From an uncultured Pelagibacteraceae bacterium (GTDB taxonomy: Bacteria; Pseudomonadota; Alphaproteobacteria; Pelagibacterales; Pelagibacteraceae): DNA of 64,000 bases. Where the stretch lies: the NCBI GenBank assembly GCA_902519695.1, contig CABYKN010000002.1, forward strand, positions 1-64,000, read 5' to 3'. A program made the position numbers and the translations under genes. Every line of letters begins with the position of its first letter. The stretch's first letter is position 1. This document shows, one piece after another, positions 38,113-47,987 of this stretch. The notes under the pieces were generated by a model. It made no database searches and was not told the DNA's origin. It saw only the letters and a program-made list of their open reading frames with translations.

Positions 38113-39022
38113 CTTGGGTAAAAGCATTTGCAAACTTCTCAGCTTCAAATATTTGTAAGTCATCCTCTTTTTCTCCAAGCCCGAGACCAACAATAGGTAC
38201 TTTATATTTCTTTGAAATTGCAATTAATATCCCACCTTTTGCAGTTCCATCAAGTTTTGTCATTATGATACCTGTGATTGGAAGTAATTTATTAAATTCT
38301 TCGAGTTGATTAATTATATTTTGTCCCGATGTTGCATCCAAAACTAAAATAACCTCGTGAGGTGCTGTTTCATCATTTTTCTTAATTACATTGCCTATTT
38401 TTTTTAATTCATCCATTAAATTCTTTTTATTTTGCAGTCTTCCTGCCGTGTCTACTATTACTTGATCTATGTTTTGACTTTGAGCTATTTCCATTGCTTT
38501 AAAAGCAACCGAAGCCGGATCTGAACCAGGATCAGATTTTACAATTTTGGCATCTACTCTGTTAGCCCATTCTTCTAATTGGTCAATAGCAGCTGTTCTA
38601 AATGTATCGCATGCTGAAAATAGAACTTTATTATTATTTTGTATAAATATTTTTCCTAATTTTCCAATAGTAGTCGTTTTACCAACTCCATTAACACCTG
38701 AAACTAGTACTATATTTGTCTTTTCTTTTTTTAAAAAAAAATCTTTCTTTTCTAGGGGTGTCATTAGTTCTAAAATATAATTATTAAGTATTTCAAAAAC
38801 TTCCATGATTGGATCATTTTTAGGATCAATCTTTTTTTGAGCAATTATTGATTTTATCTCTGAAGCTGCATCTATGCCCACATCTGAGCTGATCAAGAAT
38901 TCCTCAATTTTATCAAGAGTTGCATCGTCAATTTCTTTCTTAACTATTATTTCTTTAAGACCTGATGCTATATTGCTTGCGCTTCTTTTAAATCCGATTT
39001 TAAATTTTTCAAAAATACCCAT
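38105..39022 (-). CDS. ftsY: SRP receptor FtsY
   Basis: GVNGVGKTTTIGKLG, FSACDTFRTAAIDQLEEWA, DTAGRLQNK, TKLDGTAKGG. Confidence 0.97.
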   Translation of the reverse strand: MGIFEKFKIGFKRSASNIASGLKEIIVKKEIDDATLDKIEEFLISSDVGIDAASEIKSIIAQKKIDPKNDPIMEVFEILNNYILELMTPLEKKDFFLKKEKTNIVLVSGVNGVGKTTTIGKLGKIFIQNNNKVLFSACDTFRTAAIDQLEEWANRVDAKIVKSDPGSDPASVAFKAMEIAQSQNIDQVIVDTAGRLQNKKNLMDELKKIGNVIKKNDETAPHEVILVLDATSGQNIINQLEEFNKLLPITGIIMTKLDGTAKGGILIAISKKYKVPIVGLGLGEKEDDLQIFEAEKFANAFTQVN

Positions 39023-39846
39023 TATATTTTGATATTAATTTTTTCAATTTCAGATACAGGACCTCTCATTTTTATATTTAATTCATTATCAATTTGAATA
39101 TTTAAAATTCCTGTTGAAAACTCAATTTTTGAATTACTATTTTGTAGTCGATTTAAATTAGCTGCAACTGCTGTTGCACATGCTGCAGTCCCACAAGATT
39201 TTGTTAAACCAGCACCCCTCTCCCAAACTTTAATTTTGTAATGTTGTTCACTAATTTTTTGAGCTACTGTGACATTGCATTTTTCAGGGAAAACTTCATG
39301 ATTTTCAATTAATGGTCCATATTTTTTTAAATTTATTTTTTCTATATCCTCGCAAAAATATACGACATGAGGGTTTCCAACATTCACTGCAATACCACCA
39401 TTCATTTTATTTCCGTCAATATCAATCATACCAAGTGATAGATTTTTAGTATCAAGATTTTTACTTAAAGGTATTTTGTTCCACTCTAAATTTGGAGTTC
39501 CAATTATCGTTTCAACGTCTTTATTATTAAGAACATTAGATTTTAATATTTTTGAGGATACCGAAATTTCAATTTCTTTTTTATTTTTTTCAATACTTAG
39601 TAAATAAGCAACACATCTAGTTCCATTTCCACATGCATCTGAGCGGCTTCCATCCGAGTTAAAAAAAGCAACATCAGCATCAGCTTTTTGACTTTTGTTT
39701 ATGTAAATCAACTGATCGCACCCTATGAAATCTCTGTCACAAATTTTTAAGATTTGGTCATTTGATAAGTTTAAACTATTTATTCTCTGATCAATAATAA
39801 CAAAGTCGTTTCCTAATCCATCCATTTTAAATGCTTCAAATTCCAT
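39022..39846 (-). CDS. dapF: Diaminopimelate epimerase
   Basis: KMDGLGNDFVIID, ACGNGTRCVA, KSCGTAACATAVA. Confidence 0.96.
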   Translation of the reverse strand: MEFEAFKMDGLGNDFVIIDQRINSLNLSNDQILKICDRDFIGCDQLIYINKSQKADADVAFFNSDGSRSDACGNGTRCVAYLLSIEKNKKEIEISVSSKILKSNVLNNKDVETIIGTPNLEWNKIPLSKNLDTKNLSLGMIDIDGNKMNGGIAVNVGNPHVVYFCEDIEKINLKKYGPLIENHEVFPEKCNVTVAQKISEQHYKIKVWERGAGLTKSCGTAACATAVAANLNRLQNSNSKIEFSTGILNIQIDNELNIKMRGPVSEIEKINIKI

Positions 39847-39889
39847 ATAAATAATACTTAACTTATTTATTGACTTTTTGAACCTCTAA

Positions 39890-39895
39890 TATAAT
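39890..39895 (+). promoter_or_regulatory. Candidate -10 box TATAAT for the ffh transcript
   Basis: TATAAT a few nt before the 5' end of the structured element; upstream -35 is weak (TTATTG at 17-nt spacing, or TTGACT at 14-nt spacing). Confidence 0.45.
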
Positions 39896-39897
39896 TT

Positions 39898-40005
39898 ACG
39901 CGCACTTCCGCAAAATACAGCAATTTGCGGTGTCTTTGGAAACAAAGAGATCGACACCAGTCAGCGAGGGTTCGCCCACTGGTGCGATACTTGCTGTGCG
40001 AAATT
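39898..40005 (+). ncRNA. Candidate structured RNA / ffh 5' leader with pseudoknot
   Basis: P1 CGCAC(39901-39905)/GTGCG(39996-40000), extendable by ATAATTT/AAATTAT; P2 CCGCAAA(39908-39914)/TTTGCGG(39924-39930); pseudoknot ACAGCAA(39917-39923)/TTGCTGT(39991-39997); P3 CTTTG-GAAA-CAAAG(39934-39947); P4 CACCAGT(39955-39961)/ACTGGTG(39978-39984). More GC-rich than surroundings. Confidence 0.7.
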
Positions 40006-41364
40006 ATGTTTGAAAATTTAACTAATAAATTTGAAGAAATTTTTTCTTCATTAAAAAAAGCTCCTTCTCTTGATGAAAAGCAAGTTGACGAGGGTTTAAA
40101 AGGAATAAGGTTGGCTTTATTAGAAGCCGATGTTTCTTTAGACGTAGTTAAGGAGTTTATTAGTAGAGTTAAGCCCAAAGCACTAGGTCAGGAAATTATA
40201 AGATCAACCTCTCCTGGGGAAATGGTTGTAAAAATTGTCTATGACGAAATTGTATCTTTTTTAGGTGATAAGAATTCTGAAATCTCCCTTAATGCTGTCC
40301 CTCCAGTTCCAATCATGTTAGTTGGGTTGCAAGGTTCAGGAAAAACTACAACAACCTCAAAATTAGCGAAATTTTTAGAAAAAAATAATAAGAAAAAAGT
40401 TATGATGGCTAGTTTGGACGTTTACAGACCTGCCGCGCAAGAGCAATTGAGACTTTTGGGTGAACAAAATAATATTGAAACTTTGCCAATTATAGAAGGC
40501 CAGCTTCCTGCTGATATTTGTAGAAGAGCTTTAAGTGCTGCAAATTTAAATGGTTGTGAAGTAGTTTTATTTGATACCGCTGGAAGAACACAAATAGATT
40601 TTCAAATGATGAATGAAATCAAACAAATTGAAACTATTATTAATCCTGCAGAAACTATACTAGTAGCAGATTCTCTAACAGGTCAAGTTGCTGCTAATGT
40701 AGCAAAGGAATTTAAAAATACAGTAAATTTGAGCGGCATTATACTTACAAGAGCAGATGGAGATGGAAGAGGTGGAGCTGCATTGAGTATGAAATATGTT
40801 GCTGAGGTCCCTATAAAGTTTCTTGGTGTTGGAGAAAAAATTGAGAATTTTGAAGTTTTCCATCCTGATCGAATTGCAAATAGAATTTTGGGAATGGGAG
40901 ATATCGTTTCCTTAGTTGAAAAAGCTTCAGAAGATTTAGATCAAGAAAATTTAAAGAAAACAGAAGAGAAACTTAAAAAGGGTCAATTCTCGATGGAAGA
41001 TTATCTTTCTCAATTACGTCAAATGAAAAAGATGGGTGGAATAGAAGGCATAATGTCATTTCTCCCTGGAGTTTCAAAAATTAAATCACAAATGGACCAA
41101 TCAGGAATAGATGAAAAAATTATAACTCAAAATGAAGCTGTTATTTTATCAATGACAAAGCAAGAAAGAGAAAATCCTAAAATTATAAATGGATCAAGAA
41201 AAAAAAGAATTGCTAATGGCTCAGGTACAGACATTGCCACTATCAATAAGTTGTTAAAACAATTTAAGATGATGTCAGAAATGATGAAAAAAATGTCTAA
41301 AGGAAACATGAAAGGAATGGCGGATAAAGGGATCCCGCCTGAACTATTTAATCAATTAAAATAA
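40006..41364 (+). CDS. ffh: Signal recognition particle protein Ffh
   Basis: Start MFENLTNKFEEIFSSL matches Ffh N-termini; GLQGSGKTTTTSKLA; DTAGRTQID; M-domain with M-rich tail. Confidence 0.97.
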   Translation: MFENLTNKFEEIFSSLKKAPSLDEKQVDEGLKGIRLALLEADVSLDVVKEFISRVKPKALGQEIIRSTSPGEMVVKIVYDEIVSFLGDKNSEISLNAVPPVPIMLVGLQGSGKTTTTSKLAKFLEKNNKKKVMMASLDVYRPAAQEQLRLLGEQNNIETLPIIEGQLPADICRRALSAANLNGCEVVLFDTAGRTQIDFQMMNEIKQIETIINPAETILVADSLTGQVAANVAKEFKNTVNLSGIILTRADGDGRGGAALSMKYVAEVPIKFLGVGEKIENFEVFHPDRIANRILGMGDIVSLVEKASEDLDQENLKKTEEKLKKGQFSMEDYLSQLRQMKKMGGIEGIMSFLPGVSKIKSQMDQSGIDEKIITQNEAVILSMTKQERENPKIINGSRKKRIANGSGTDIATINKLLKQFKMMSEMMKKMSKGNMKGMADKGIPPELFNQLK

Positions 41365-41378
41365 AGGAGATATAAGTA

Positions 41379-41795
41379 ATGTTAAAAATGAGACTATCAA
41401 TGGGAGGTACTAAAAAAAGGCCAGTATATAAAATTGTTGTGGCTGATAGTAGATTTCCAAGAGACGGAAGGTTTATAGAAAAATTAGGTTTTTATAATCC
41501 GTTATTACCTAAGGATAAAAAGGAAAGAATTGGCTTAGATTCTGAGCGAATTAAATATTGGTTAGGTCAAGGAGCTCAGCCAACGACAAGAGTTGCAAGG
41601 TTATTGGGAGAAAACGATATAATGCCAATGCCTGAAAAAGGAAACAATCCTCAAAAAGCAATTCCTAAAAAAGATAGAAAAAAAGCTGACGAAGGTGGAG
41701 AAGCGAAACCAGAAGGAGATGCATCTAAACCAGCAGTAGCACCTAAGGAAGAAGCTAAGCCAGCAGAAGCACCTAAGGAAGAAGAAAAAAAATAA
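41379..41795 (+). CDS. rpsP: 30S ribosomal protein S16 with low-complexity C-terminal extension
   Basis: [39 protein letters not shown]. Confidence 0.97.
   Translation: MLKMRLSMGGTKKRPVYKIVVADSRFPRDGRFIEKLGFYNPLLPKDKKERIGLDSERIKYWLGQGAQPTTRVARLLGENDIMPMPEKGNNPQKAIPKKDRKKADEGGEAKPEGDASKPAVAPKEEAKPAEAPKEEEKK
41730..41784 (+). repeat. 30-nt-period direct repeat in the rpsP 3' coding region
   Basis: ccagcagtagcacctaaggaagaag (41730-41754) and ccagcagaagcacctaaggaagaag (41760-41784), 24/25 identical. Confidence 0.85.
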
Positions 41796-42490
41796 TGTTA
41801 GAAGCTCGTATATTCACACTCTATCCAGATTTTTTTCCAGGCTATTTAGGCCAAGGTATTTTTGGTAAAGCACTATCAGAGAATAAATGGAAAATAGATA
41901 CTGTGGATATAAGAGAGTATGCATTTGATAAGCATAAAACTGTTGATGACACTCCTTATGGAGGAGGGGAAGGTATGTTAATGAAAGCAGATGTATTAGC
42001 AAAATCAATAGATAAGAATGTTAAAGATGGCGAAAAGATTATTTATCTAAGTCCAAAGGGTAAGTTGTTCAATCATCAATTAGCAAAACAACTATCTCAA
42101 GAAAAAACAATAAATATAATTTGTGGACACTTTGAAGGAGTTGATGAAAGATTGTTAAAAACAAGAAATATTGAGGAAGTAAGTATAGGAGACTTTGTTT
42201 TATCTGGAGGTGAAGGAGCTTCGTTTGTAATTCTTGATGCAATTTTAAGATTTATTCCTGGTATTCTTGGTAATACAAATTCAGCTAAAGAAGAAAGTTT
42301 TGAAAACGGACTTTTAGAGTATCCTCAATTTACAAAACCTCAAATATGGGAGGAAAAAAGTGTTCCAGATGTGCTATTATCAGGCGATCACGCCAAAATT
42401 AAAGACTGGCGTTTATCTCAATCTGAGGCTATAACACGCGACCGAAGACCGGATTTGTGGCAATTATATAAAAAGACTAAAGAGAATTAA
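41795..42490 (+). CDS. trmD: tRNA (guanine37-N1)-methyltransferase TrmD
   Basis: [50 protein letters not shown]. Confidence 0.97.
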   Translation: MLEARIFTLYPDFFPGYLGQGIFGKALSENKWKIDTVDIREYAFDKHKTVDDTPYGGGEGMLMKADVLAKSIDKNVKDGEKIIYLSPKGKLFNHQLAKQLSQEKTINIICGHFEGVDERLLKTRNIEEVSIGDFVLSGGEGASFVILDAILRFIPGILGNTNSAKEESFENGLLEYPQFTKPQIWEEKSVPDVLLSGDHAKIKDWRLSQSEAITRDRRPDLWQLYKKTKEN

Positions 42491-42491
42491 A

Positions 42492-43073
42492 ATGAAGACA
42501 ATTGAAGAAATTAATCAATCTAAAGTAAAAAAAATTATTTCTGAGAGAAAGCATCCAGAATTTTTCCCAGGTGATATTGTTAAAGTAGGAGTTAGAATAA
42601 CTGAAGGAAAAAGAGATCGTATTCAATATTTTGAAGGTGTGTGTATTGCAAAAAAAAATAGAGATATCAATTCTTCTTTTACTGTAAGAAAAATTTCTTT
42701 TGGTGAGGGTGTGGAAAGAACATTTGCTTTATATAGTCCGATTGTAGATACAATTAAAGTTGTAAGGTCAGGAAAAGTTAGAAGAGCCAAGTTATATTAT
42801 TTGAGAGATAGAACAGGTAAATCTGCAAGAATTGCAGAAAAAATTAAAAAGAAAATAGGTATAGATGTTGAAACTAAGATTCACGAAGTAACAGAAGAAA
42901 ATGTTATGCCTGATACAGAGCAAAAAACAGCAGACAGCCCACAAGATACCAATAAAGATGCTCCAAAAGTAGAAGCAAAAAAACCAGAAGATAAAAAAGA
43001 AACTAAAGAAGAAACCCCATCAGTAGAAAAAAAAACTGATGAAAAAAAAGAAAATCCTGAAGTAAAAAAATAA
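42492..43073 (+). CDS. rplS: 50S ribosomal protein L19 with charged C-terminal extension
   Basis: [52 protein letters not shown]. Confidence 0.97.
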   Translation: MKTIEEINQSKVKKIISERKHPEFFPGDIVKVGVRITEGKRDRIQYFEGVCIAKKNRDINSSFTVRKISFGEGVERTFALYSPIVDTIKVVRSGKVRRAKLYYLRDRTGKSARIAEKIKKKIGIDVETKIHEVTEENVMPDTEQKTADSPQDTNKDAPKVEAKKPEDKKETKEETPSVEKKTDEKKENPEVKK

Positions 43074-43082
43074 TTTTTTACA

Positions 43083-44486
43083 ATGCCTCAAACTATATAC
43101 GATAAAATATGGAATGATCACCTTGTTCATCAACAAGAAGATGGGACTTCACTTTTATTTGTTGATAGACATTTAATTCATGAAGTTACTAGTCCACAAG
43201 CATTTGAAGGTTTAAGAAATTCTAATAGAAAAGTTAGACAACCTTCTTTAACTTTAGCAGTAGCAGATCACAATGTTCCAACAACGGATAGATCAGTTCC
43301 TATTACCGACAAAGATTCAAAAATACAAATCGAGACACTAGAAAAAAACTGTGCAGAATTTGGAATAAATCTTTTTGGAATGAACGATAAAAGACAAGGA
43401 ATAGTTCATATTATTGGTCCAGAACAGGGATTTACACAACCTGGAACTATTATCGTTTGTGGTGATAGTCACACTGCTACTCACGGAGCATTTGGTGCAT
43501 TAGCATTCGGAATTGGAACTTCGGAAGTGGAACATGTCTTGGCAACACAGACTTTAGTTCAAAAAAAATCAAAAAATTTTAGAATAAACGTTAATGGATC
43601 TCTTCCTGTTGGAGTAACATCTAAGGATGTGATATTACAAATAATTGGAAAAATTGGTACAGCTGGTGGAACTGGTTATGTAATTGAATATGCTGGAAAC
43701 TTAATTTCGAATTTAAGTGTCGAACAAAGAATGACGATTTGCAATATGACAATTGAAGGTGGAGCAAGGGCTGGATTAATAGAGCCAGATGAAAAAGTTT
43801 TTAATTATTTAAAAGGTAAACCAATGTCTCCAAAGAATTCAAATTGGGACAAAGCATTAGAATATTGGAGTAAATTAAAGTCTGATGGTGATGCAGTATT
43901 TGACAAAGAAATCAGTCTTGAGGGCAAAGATATTAAACCAATGGTAACTTGGGGAACTTCGCCTCAGGATGTAGTAGATATTGATGGAATTGTCCCTGAT
44001 CCTGAAAATGAGCAAAACGAAGACAGAAAAAATTCTATTAACAGGTCATTAAAATATATGGGTTTAAAACCGAAAACTAAAATAAAAGATATTAGAATTG
44101 ATAAAGTTTTTATTGGAAGTTGCACAAATGGAAGAATTGAAGATTTAAGAGAAGCTGCAAAAATCTTAAAAGATAAAAAAATTGCTTCTCATGTAAATGC
44201 AATGATAGTTCCTGGTTCAGGATTAGTAAAACAACAAGCAGAGCAAGAAGGTTTAGATGTAATATTTAAAAATTCTGGATTTGAATGGCGTGAGCCAGGT
44301 TGTTCAATGTGTTTAGCTATGAATGCAGATAAGTTGAAGCCAGAAGAAAGATGTGCATCAACATCAAATAGAAATTTCGAAGGAAGACAAGGACGAGGTG
44401 GAAGAACTCATTTAGTTAGTCCAGCTATGGCTGCAGCAGCTGCTATATCTGGAAATTTAGATGACGTTAGAAAATACAATAGTTAA
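43083..44486 (+). CDS. leuC: 3-isopropylmalate dehydratase large subunit
   Basis: [48 protein letters not shown]. Confidence 0.97.
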   Translation: MPQTIYDKIWNDHLVHQQEDGTSLLFVDRHLIHEVTSPQAFEGLRNSNRKVRQPSLTLAVADHNVPTTDRSVPITDKDSKIQIETLEKNCAEFGINLFGMNDKRQGIVHIIGPEQGFTQPGTIIVCGDSHTATHGAFGALAFGIGTSEVEHVLATQTLVQKKSKNFRINVNGSLPVGVTSKDVILQIIGKIGTAGGTGYVIEYAGNLISNLSVEQRMTICNMTIEGGARAGLIEPDEKVFNYLKGKPMSPKNSNWDKALEYWSKLKSDGDAVFDKEISLEGKDIKPMVTWGTSPQDVVDIDGIVPDPENEQNEDRKNSINRSLKYMGLKPKTKIKDIRIDKVFIGSCTNGRIEDLREAAKILKDKKIASHVNAMIVPGSGLVKQQAEQEGLDVIFKNSGFEWREPGCSMCLAMNADKLKPEERCASTSNRNFEGRQGRGGRTHLVSPAMAAAAAISGNLDDVRKYNS

Positions 44487-45092
44487 ATGAACAAATTCTC
44501 AACATTAAAAAGTATTCCTGCATATTTACCAATTGTAAATATCGATACAGATATGATTATTCCAAAGCAATTTTTAAAAACAATAAAAAGAACAGGACTT
44601 GGAAAAAATTTGTTTTATGAAATGAGATATGATGAAAAAGGTAAAGTAGTAGATGACTTTATTTTAAATAAATCTCCATATGATAATTCTAAAATTTTAA
44701 TTGCGGGGAATAATTTTGGATGTGGTTCATCTAGAGAACATGCACCATGGGCACTTTTAGACTTTGGTATCACTTGTGTTATAAGTACAAGTTACGCAGA
44801 TATATTTTATAATAATTGTTTTAAAAATGGAATATTACCTATTAAAGTTAATGATGAACAAATAAAGGAACTTTCTGAATACTCTAAGAGACAAGAAGAA
44901 ATTGCGATAAACTTACCAGATCAAAAAATAATTTTTGGAAATAAAGAAATCAAATTTGAATTAGACGAATTCAAAAAAAAATGTTTAATTGAAGGACTAG
45001 ATGATATTGCTCTATCTTTGGAAAAGTCTAATAAAATAATTTCATTTGAAGAAAAATTAAAATCCACTAAGCCCTGGATATTTAATGATTAA
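44487..45092 (+). CDS. leuD: 3-isopropylmalate dehydratase small subunit
   Basis: [37 protein letters not shown]. Confidence 0.97.
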   Translation: MNKFSTLKSIPAYLPIVNIDTDMIIPKQFLKTIKRTGLGKNLFYEMRYDEKGKVVDDFILNKSPYDNSKILIAGNNFGCGSSREHAPWALLDFGITCVISTSYADIFYNNCFKNGILPIKVNDEQIKELSEYSKRQEEIAINLPDQKIIFGNKEIKFELDEFKKKCLIEGLDDIALSLEKSNKIISFEEKLKSTKPWIFND

Positions 45093-46194
45093 AGTCAAAA
45101 AAAGAAAATTTTTATTATTACCAGGTGACGGTATTGGTCCCGAGGTTATTGGTGAAGTTAAAAAAATTATAACTTGGTTTAATGTAAATAAATCTCTTGA
45201 TTTTGATATGGAAGAGGCTTTAGTTGGTGGAGCATCTTATGACAAGCATGGAACACCGATTACAGATGAAGTATTTTATAAATCTTTAGAATGTGAAGCA
45301 GTTATTTTGGGAGCTGTCGGTGGACCAAAATATGATAATTTAGATTTTTCCAAAAGACCTGAGAGAGCTCTTCTTAAGCTAAGAAAAGAATTAAAATTAT
45401 TTGCAAATTTGAGGCCTGCAATTTGTTTTAAACAATTAGTTGAGGCATCTACTCTAAAACCTGAAATTGTATCAGGTCTAGACATCATGATTGTTAGAGA
45501 ATTGACAGGTGGTATTTATTTTGGTGAACCAAGAGGTATCAAGCCAATTGATAATGGCGAACGTAAAGGAATAAATACTCATACTTATACCTCATCAGAA
45601 ATTAAACGAGTTGCCAGAGTTGCATTTGATTTAGCAAAGAAGAGAAACAATAAAGTTACTTCCTGTGAAAAATCGAATGTTATGGAAGCAGGTCAATTAT
45701 GGAAAGAGGAAGTTCAAAATCTTCACGATAAAGAATTTAAAGATGTTGAGTTAAATCATATGCTTGCAGATAATTGTGCAATGCAACTTTTGAGAAATCC
45801 AAAGCAATTTGATGTAATTGTGACAGATAATTTGTTTGGTGATATGTTGTCAGATGAAGCGTCTATGCTTACGGGATCTTTAGGTTTATTACCTTCGGCT
45901 TCTTTGGGTGCAAAAAATAAAGATGGCGAAATGAGAGCAATGTATGAACCTGTTCATGGATCTGCTCCAGATATTGCTGGAAAAGGGATTGCAAATCCTA
46001 TTGCAACTATCTTGAGTTTTGCAATGGCCTTGAGGTACTCTCTTGATTTAGATAAAGAAGCTGATGATCTTGAAAAAGCAGTGCAAAATGTACTAGATGA
46101 TGGGCTAAGAACTAAAGATATTGTGTCAAAAGGAACAAAAGAAATTTCAACTTCTGGTATGGGAGATGCGATTATTGCATATTTGCAAAATTAA
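45085..46194 (+). CDS. leuB: 3-isopropylmalate dehydrogenase
   Basis: [51 protein letters not shown]. Confidence 0.97.
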   Translation: MIKVKKRKFLLLPGDGIGPEVIGEVKKIITWFNVNKSLDFDMEEALVGGASYDKHGTPITDEVFYKSLECEAVILGAVGGPKYDNLDFSKRPERALLKLRKELKLFANLRPAICFKQLVEASTLKPEIVSGLDIMIVRELTGGIYFGEPRGIKPIDNGERKGINTHTYTSSEIKRVARVAFDLAKKRNNKVTSCEKSNVMEAGQLWKEEVQNLHDKEFKDVELNHMLADNCAMQLLRNPKQFDVIVTDNLFGDMLSDEASMLTGSLGLLPSASLGAKNKDGEMRAMYEPVHGSAPDIAGKGIANPIATILSFAMALRYSLDLDKEADDLEKAVQNVLDDGLRTKDIVSKGTKEISTSGMGDAIIAYLQN

Positions 46195-46226
46195 AAAAAT
46201 TAACTTAATTTGATACTATTAAATTT

Positions 46227-47987
46227 ATGACTGTTTATTCCGCACCTGTGAAAGATATGATGTTCTTATTTGAACATCTAAAAGATAATAAAAATTATAA
46301 CGAAATTGAAAAATATAAAGAAGTCACTTCTGATCTAGTAAAAGATATCTTAGAGGAAGCTGCAAAAATTAATGAAGAAATGCTTCTTCCTTTAGCAAAA
46401 GCTGGAGACGAAAACCCTTGTGTCTATGAGAATGGAGTAGTCAGAACCCCTCCAGGTTATAAAGAAGCATATTCAAAATTTATCGAAGATGGATGGGTAT
46501 CTTTAACTTGTGATCCAAAATATGGTGGTCAAGGAATGCCTAAAACTGTAAGTGCTTTTTTTGATGAAATGCTTTCATCATCAAGTTTATCATTTAAATT
46601 ATATAGTGAATTAAGTATAGGTGCGTATAACTGTATTTTGAGTCATGCAACTGAAGAGATTAAAAATACATATCTTCCTAAGATTGTTGAGGGTAAATGG
46701 AGTGGGACAATGTGTTTAACAGAACCACAGTGTGGAACTGATTTAGGATTAATTAAAACAAAGGCAATTAAAAATGAAAATGGCACTTATAATATAAGTG
46801 GACAAAAAATTTTTATTACATCTGGCGATCACGATTTAACTGAAAATATTATACACCTTGTTTTAGCAAGAACTCAGGACGCTCCTAAAGGAACGAAAGG
46901 AATAAGTTTATTTTTAGTACCAAAATATGAAATTAATGATGACGGTTCAATTGGTCCAAGAAATGGAGTTAATACTGTTTCTATTGAATCAAAAATGGGT
47001 ATTAAAGGTTCACCTGCATGTGTATTAAGTTTTGATGATGCCAAAGGTTATATGATCGGACCAGAGAACAAAGGCTTAAATTCTATGTTCACTATGATGA
47101 ACTTAGAAAGAATCGTTGTCGGTATACAAGGACTAGGTCTATCTGAAACAGCTTATCAAACTGCTTTAAGTTATTCAAAAGAGAGAAAGCAAGGTAAATC
47201 AAATAATAATTCTAATGGAGAAACAGATTTAATCATTAAGCATGCAGATATAAGAAGAAGTTTATTAAATATGAAGTCTATAATTGAGGGAGAAAGATCC
47301 TTATCTTTTTGGATGGCTCAGCAAGTAGATGTAAGCTTAAGTCATAGTTCGGAGGAAGTAAAAAAAGATGCATCGGATATTGTAGGTCTTATGACGCCTG
47401 TCATTAAGTCATTTTTTACAGATATGGGTATGGAAATAACCAATGAAGCAATCCAGGTTTTTGGTGGCTATGGTTATACAAAAGACCAAGGGATAGAACA
47501 ATTATTTAGAGATAATAGAATTACACCTATTTATGAAGGAACTAATTCAGTGCAGGCAATTGATTTTGTATTTAGAAAAATAAGTCAAAAAAAAGTTTTT
47601 GATAATTTTATGAAATATGTAGAAACAGAAATACAAAATTGTTCAAAAGTAGATAAATTAAATGAACATGTAAAAAAAATATCTGAATTAAAAAATATAT
47701 TGTCAGATTTCACTGACTGGATATCTCCTCATGGTAACACACCAAAAGACGATATAAGCGCATCATGTAACGATTATTTAAGATTTTTTGGTTATTTTTG
47801 TCTTTCATTTATATGGCTAAAGACAATGAGAAAAAGCTATGAAAATTTGGAAAATAATAAAGAGTTTTATGAAGATAAATTAAATACAGGAAATTACTAT
47901 TTTGATAAAATTTTGCCTAGAGCTGAGAGCCATTATAAATCTGCTATTTCTGGTAGTGAATATACTATGAGCGCAAAATTTAATTGA
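46227..47987 (+). CDS. dmdC: Acyl-CoA dehydrogenase, DmdC-like (3-methylmercaptopropionyl-CoA dehydrogenase)
   Basis: MCLTEPQCGTDLGLIKTKA; GGYGYTKDQGIEQLFRDNRITPIYEGTNSVQAIDF; adjacent to dmdB/dmdA. Confidence 0.85.
   Translation: MTVYSAPVKDMMFLFEHLKDNKNYNEIEKYKEVTSDLVKDILEEAAKINEEMLLPLAKAGDENPCVYENGVVRTPPGYKEAYSKFIEDGWVSLTCDPKYGGQGMPKTVSAFFDEMLSSSSLSFKLYSELSIGAYNCILSHATEEIKNTYLPKIVEGKWSGTMCLTEPQCGTDLGLIKTKAIKNENGTYNISGQKIFITSGDHDLTENIIHLVLARTQDAPKGTKGISLFLVPKYEINDDGSIGPRNGVNTVSIESKMGIKGSPACVLSFDDAKGYMIGPENKGLNSMFTMMNLERIVVGIQGLGLSETAYQTALSYSKERKQGKSNNNSNGETDLIIKHADIRRSLLNMKSIIEGERSLSFWMAQQVDVSLSHSSEEVKKDASDIVGLMTPVIKSFFTDMGMEITNEAIQVFGGYGYTKDQGIEQLFRDNRITPIYEGTNSVQAIDFVFRKISQKKVFDNFMKYVETEIQNCSKVDKLNEHVKKISELKNILSDFTDWISPHGNTPKDDISASCNDYLRFFGYFCLSFIWLKTMRKSYENLENNKEFYEDKLNTGNYYFDKILPRAESHYKSAISGSEYTMSAKFN

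Noticed and set aside
39925-40005. ORF track starts ffh at 39925, adding 27 N-terminal residues (MRCLWKQRDRHQSARV...)
   Set aside because: Canonical Ffh proteins begin with MF-NLT; the extra residues are the in-frame reading of the structured RNA element, so the start was set to 40006.
39898-40005. Structured RNA as the bacterial 4.5S SRP RNA, a tRNA or tmRNA piece
   Set aside because: The near-invariant SRP domain IV motif (GGUCAGG..GGAAGG.AGCAGCC type) was not found, and the ggttcg has no tRNA T-loop continuation. Left as an unassigned structured RNA.
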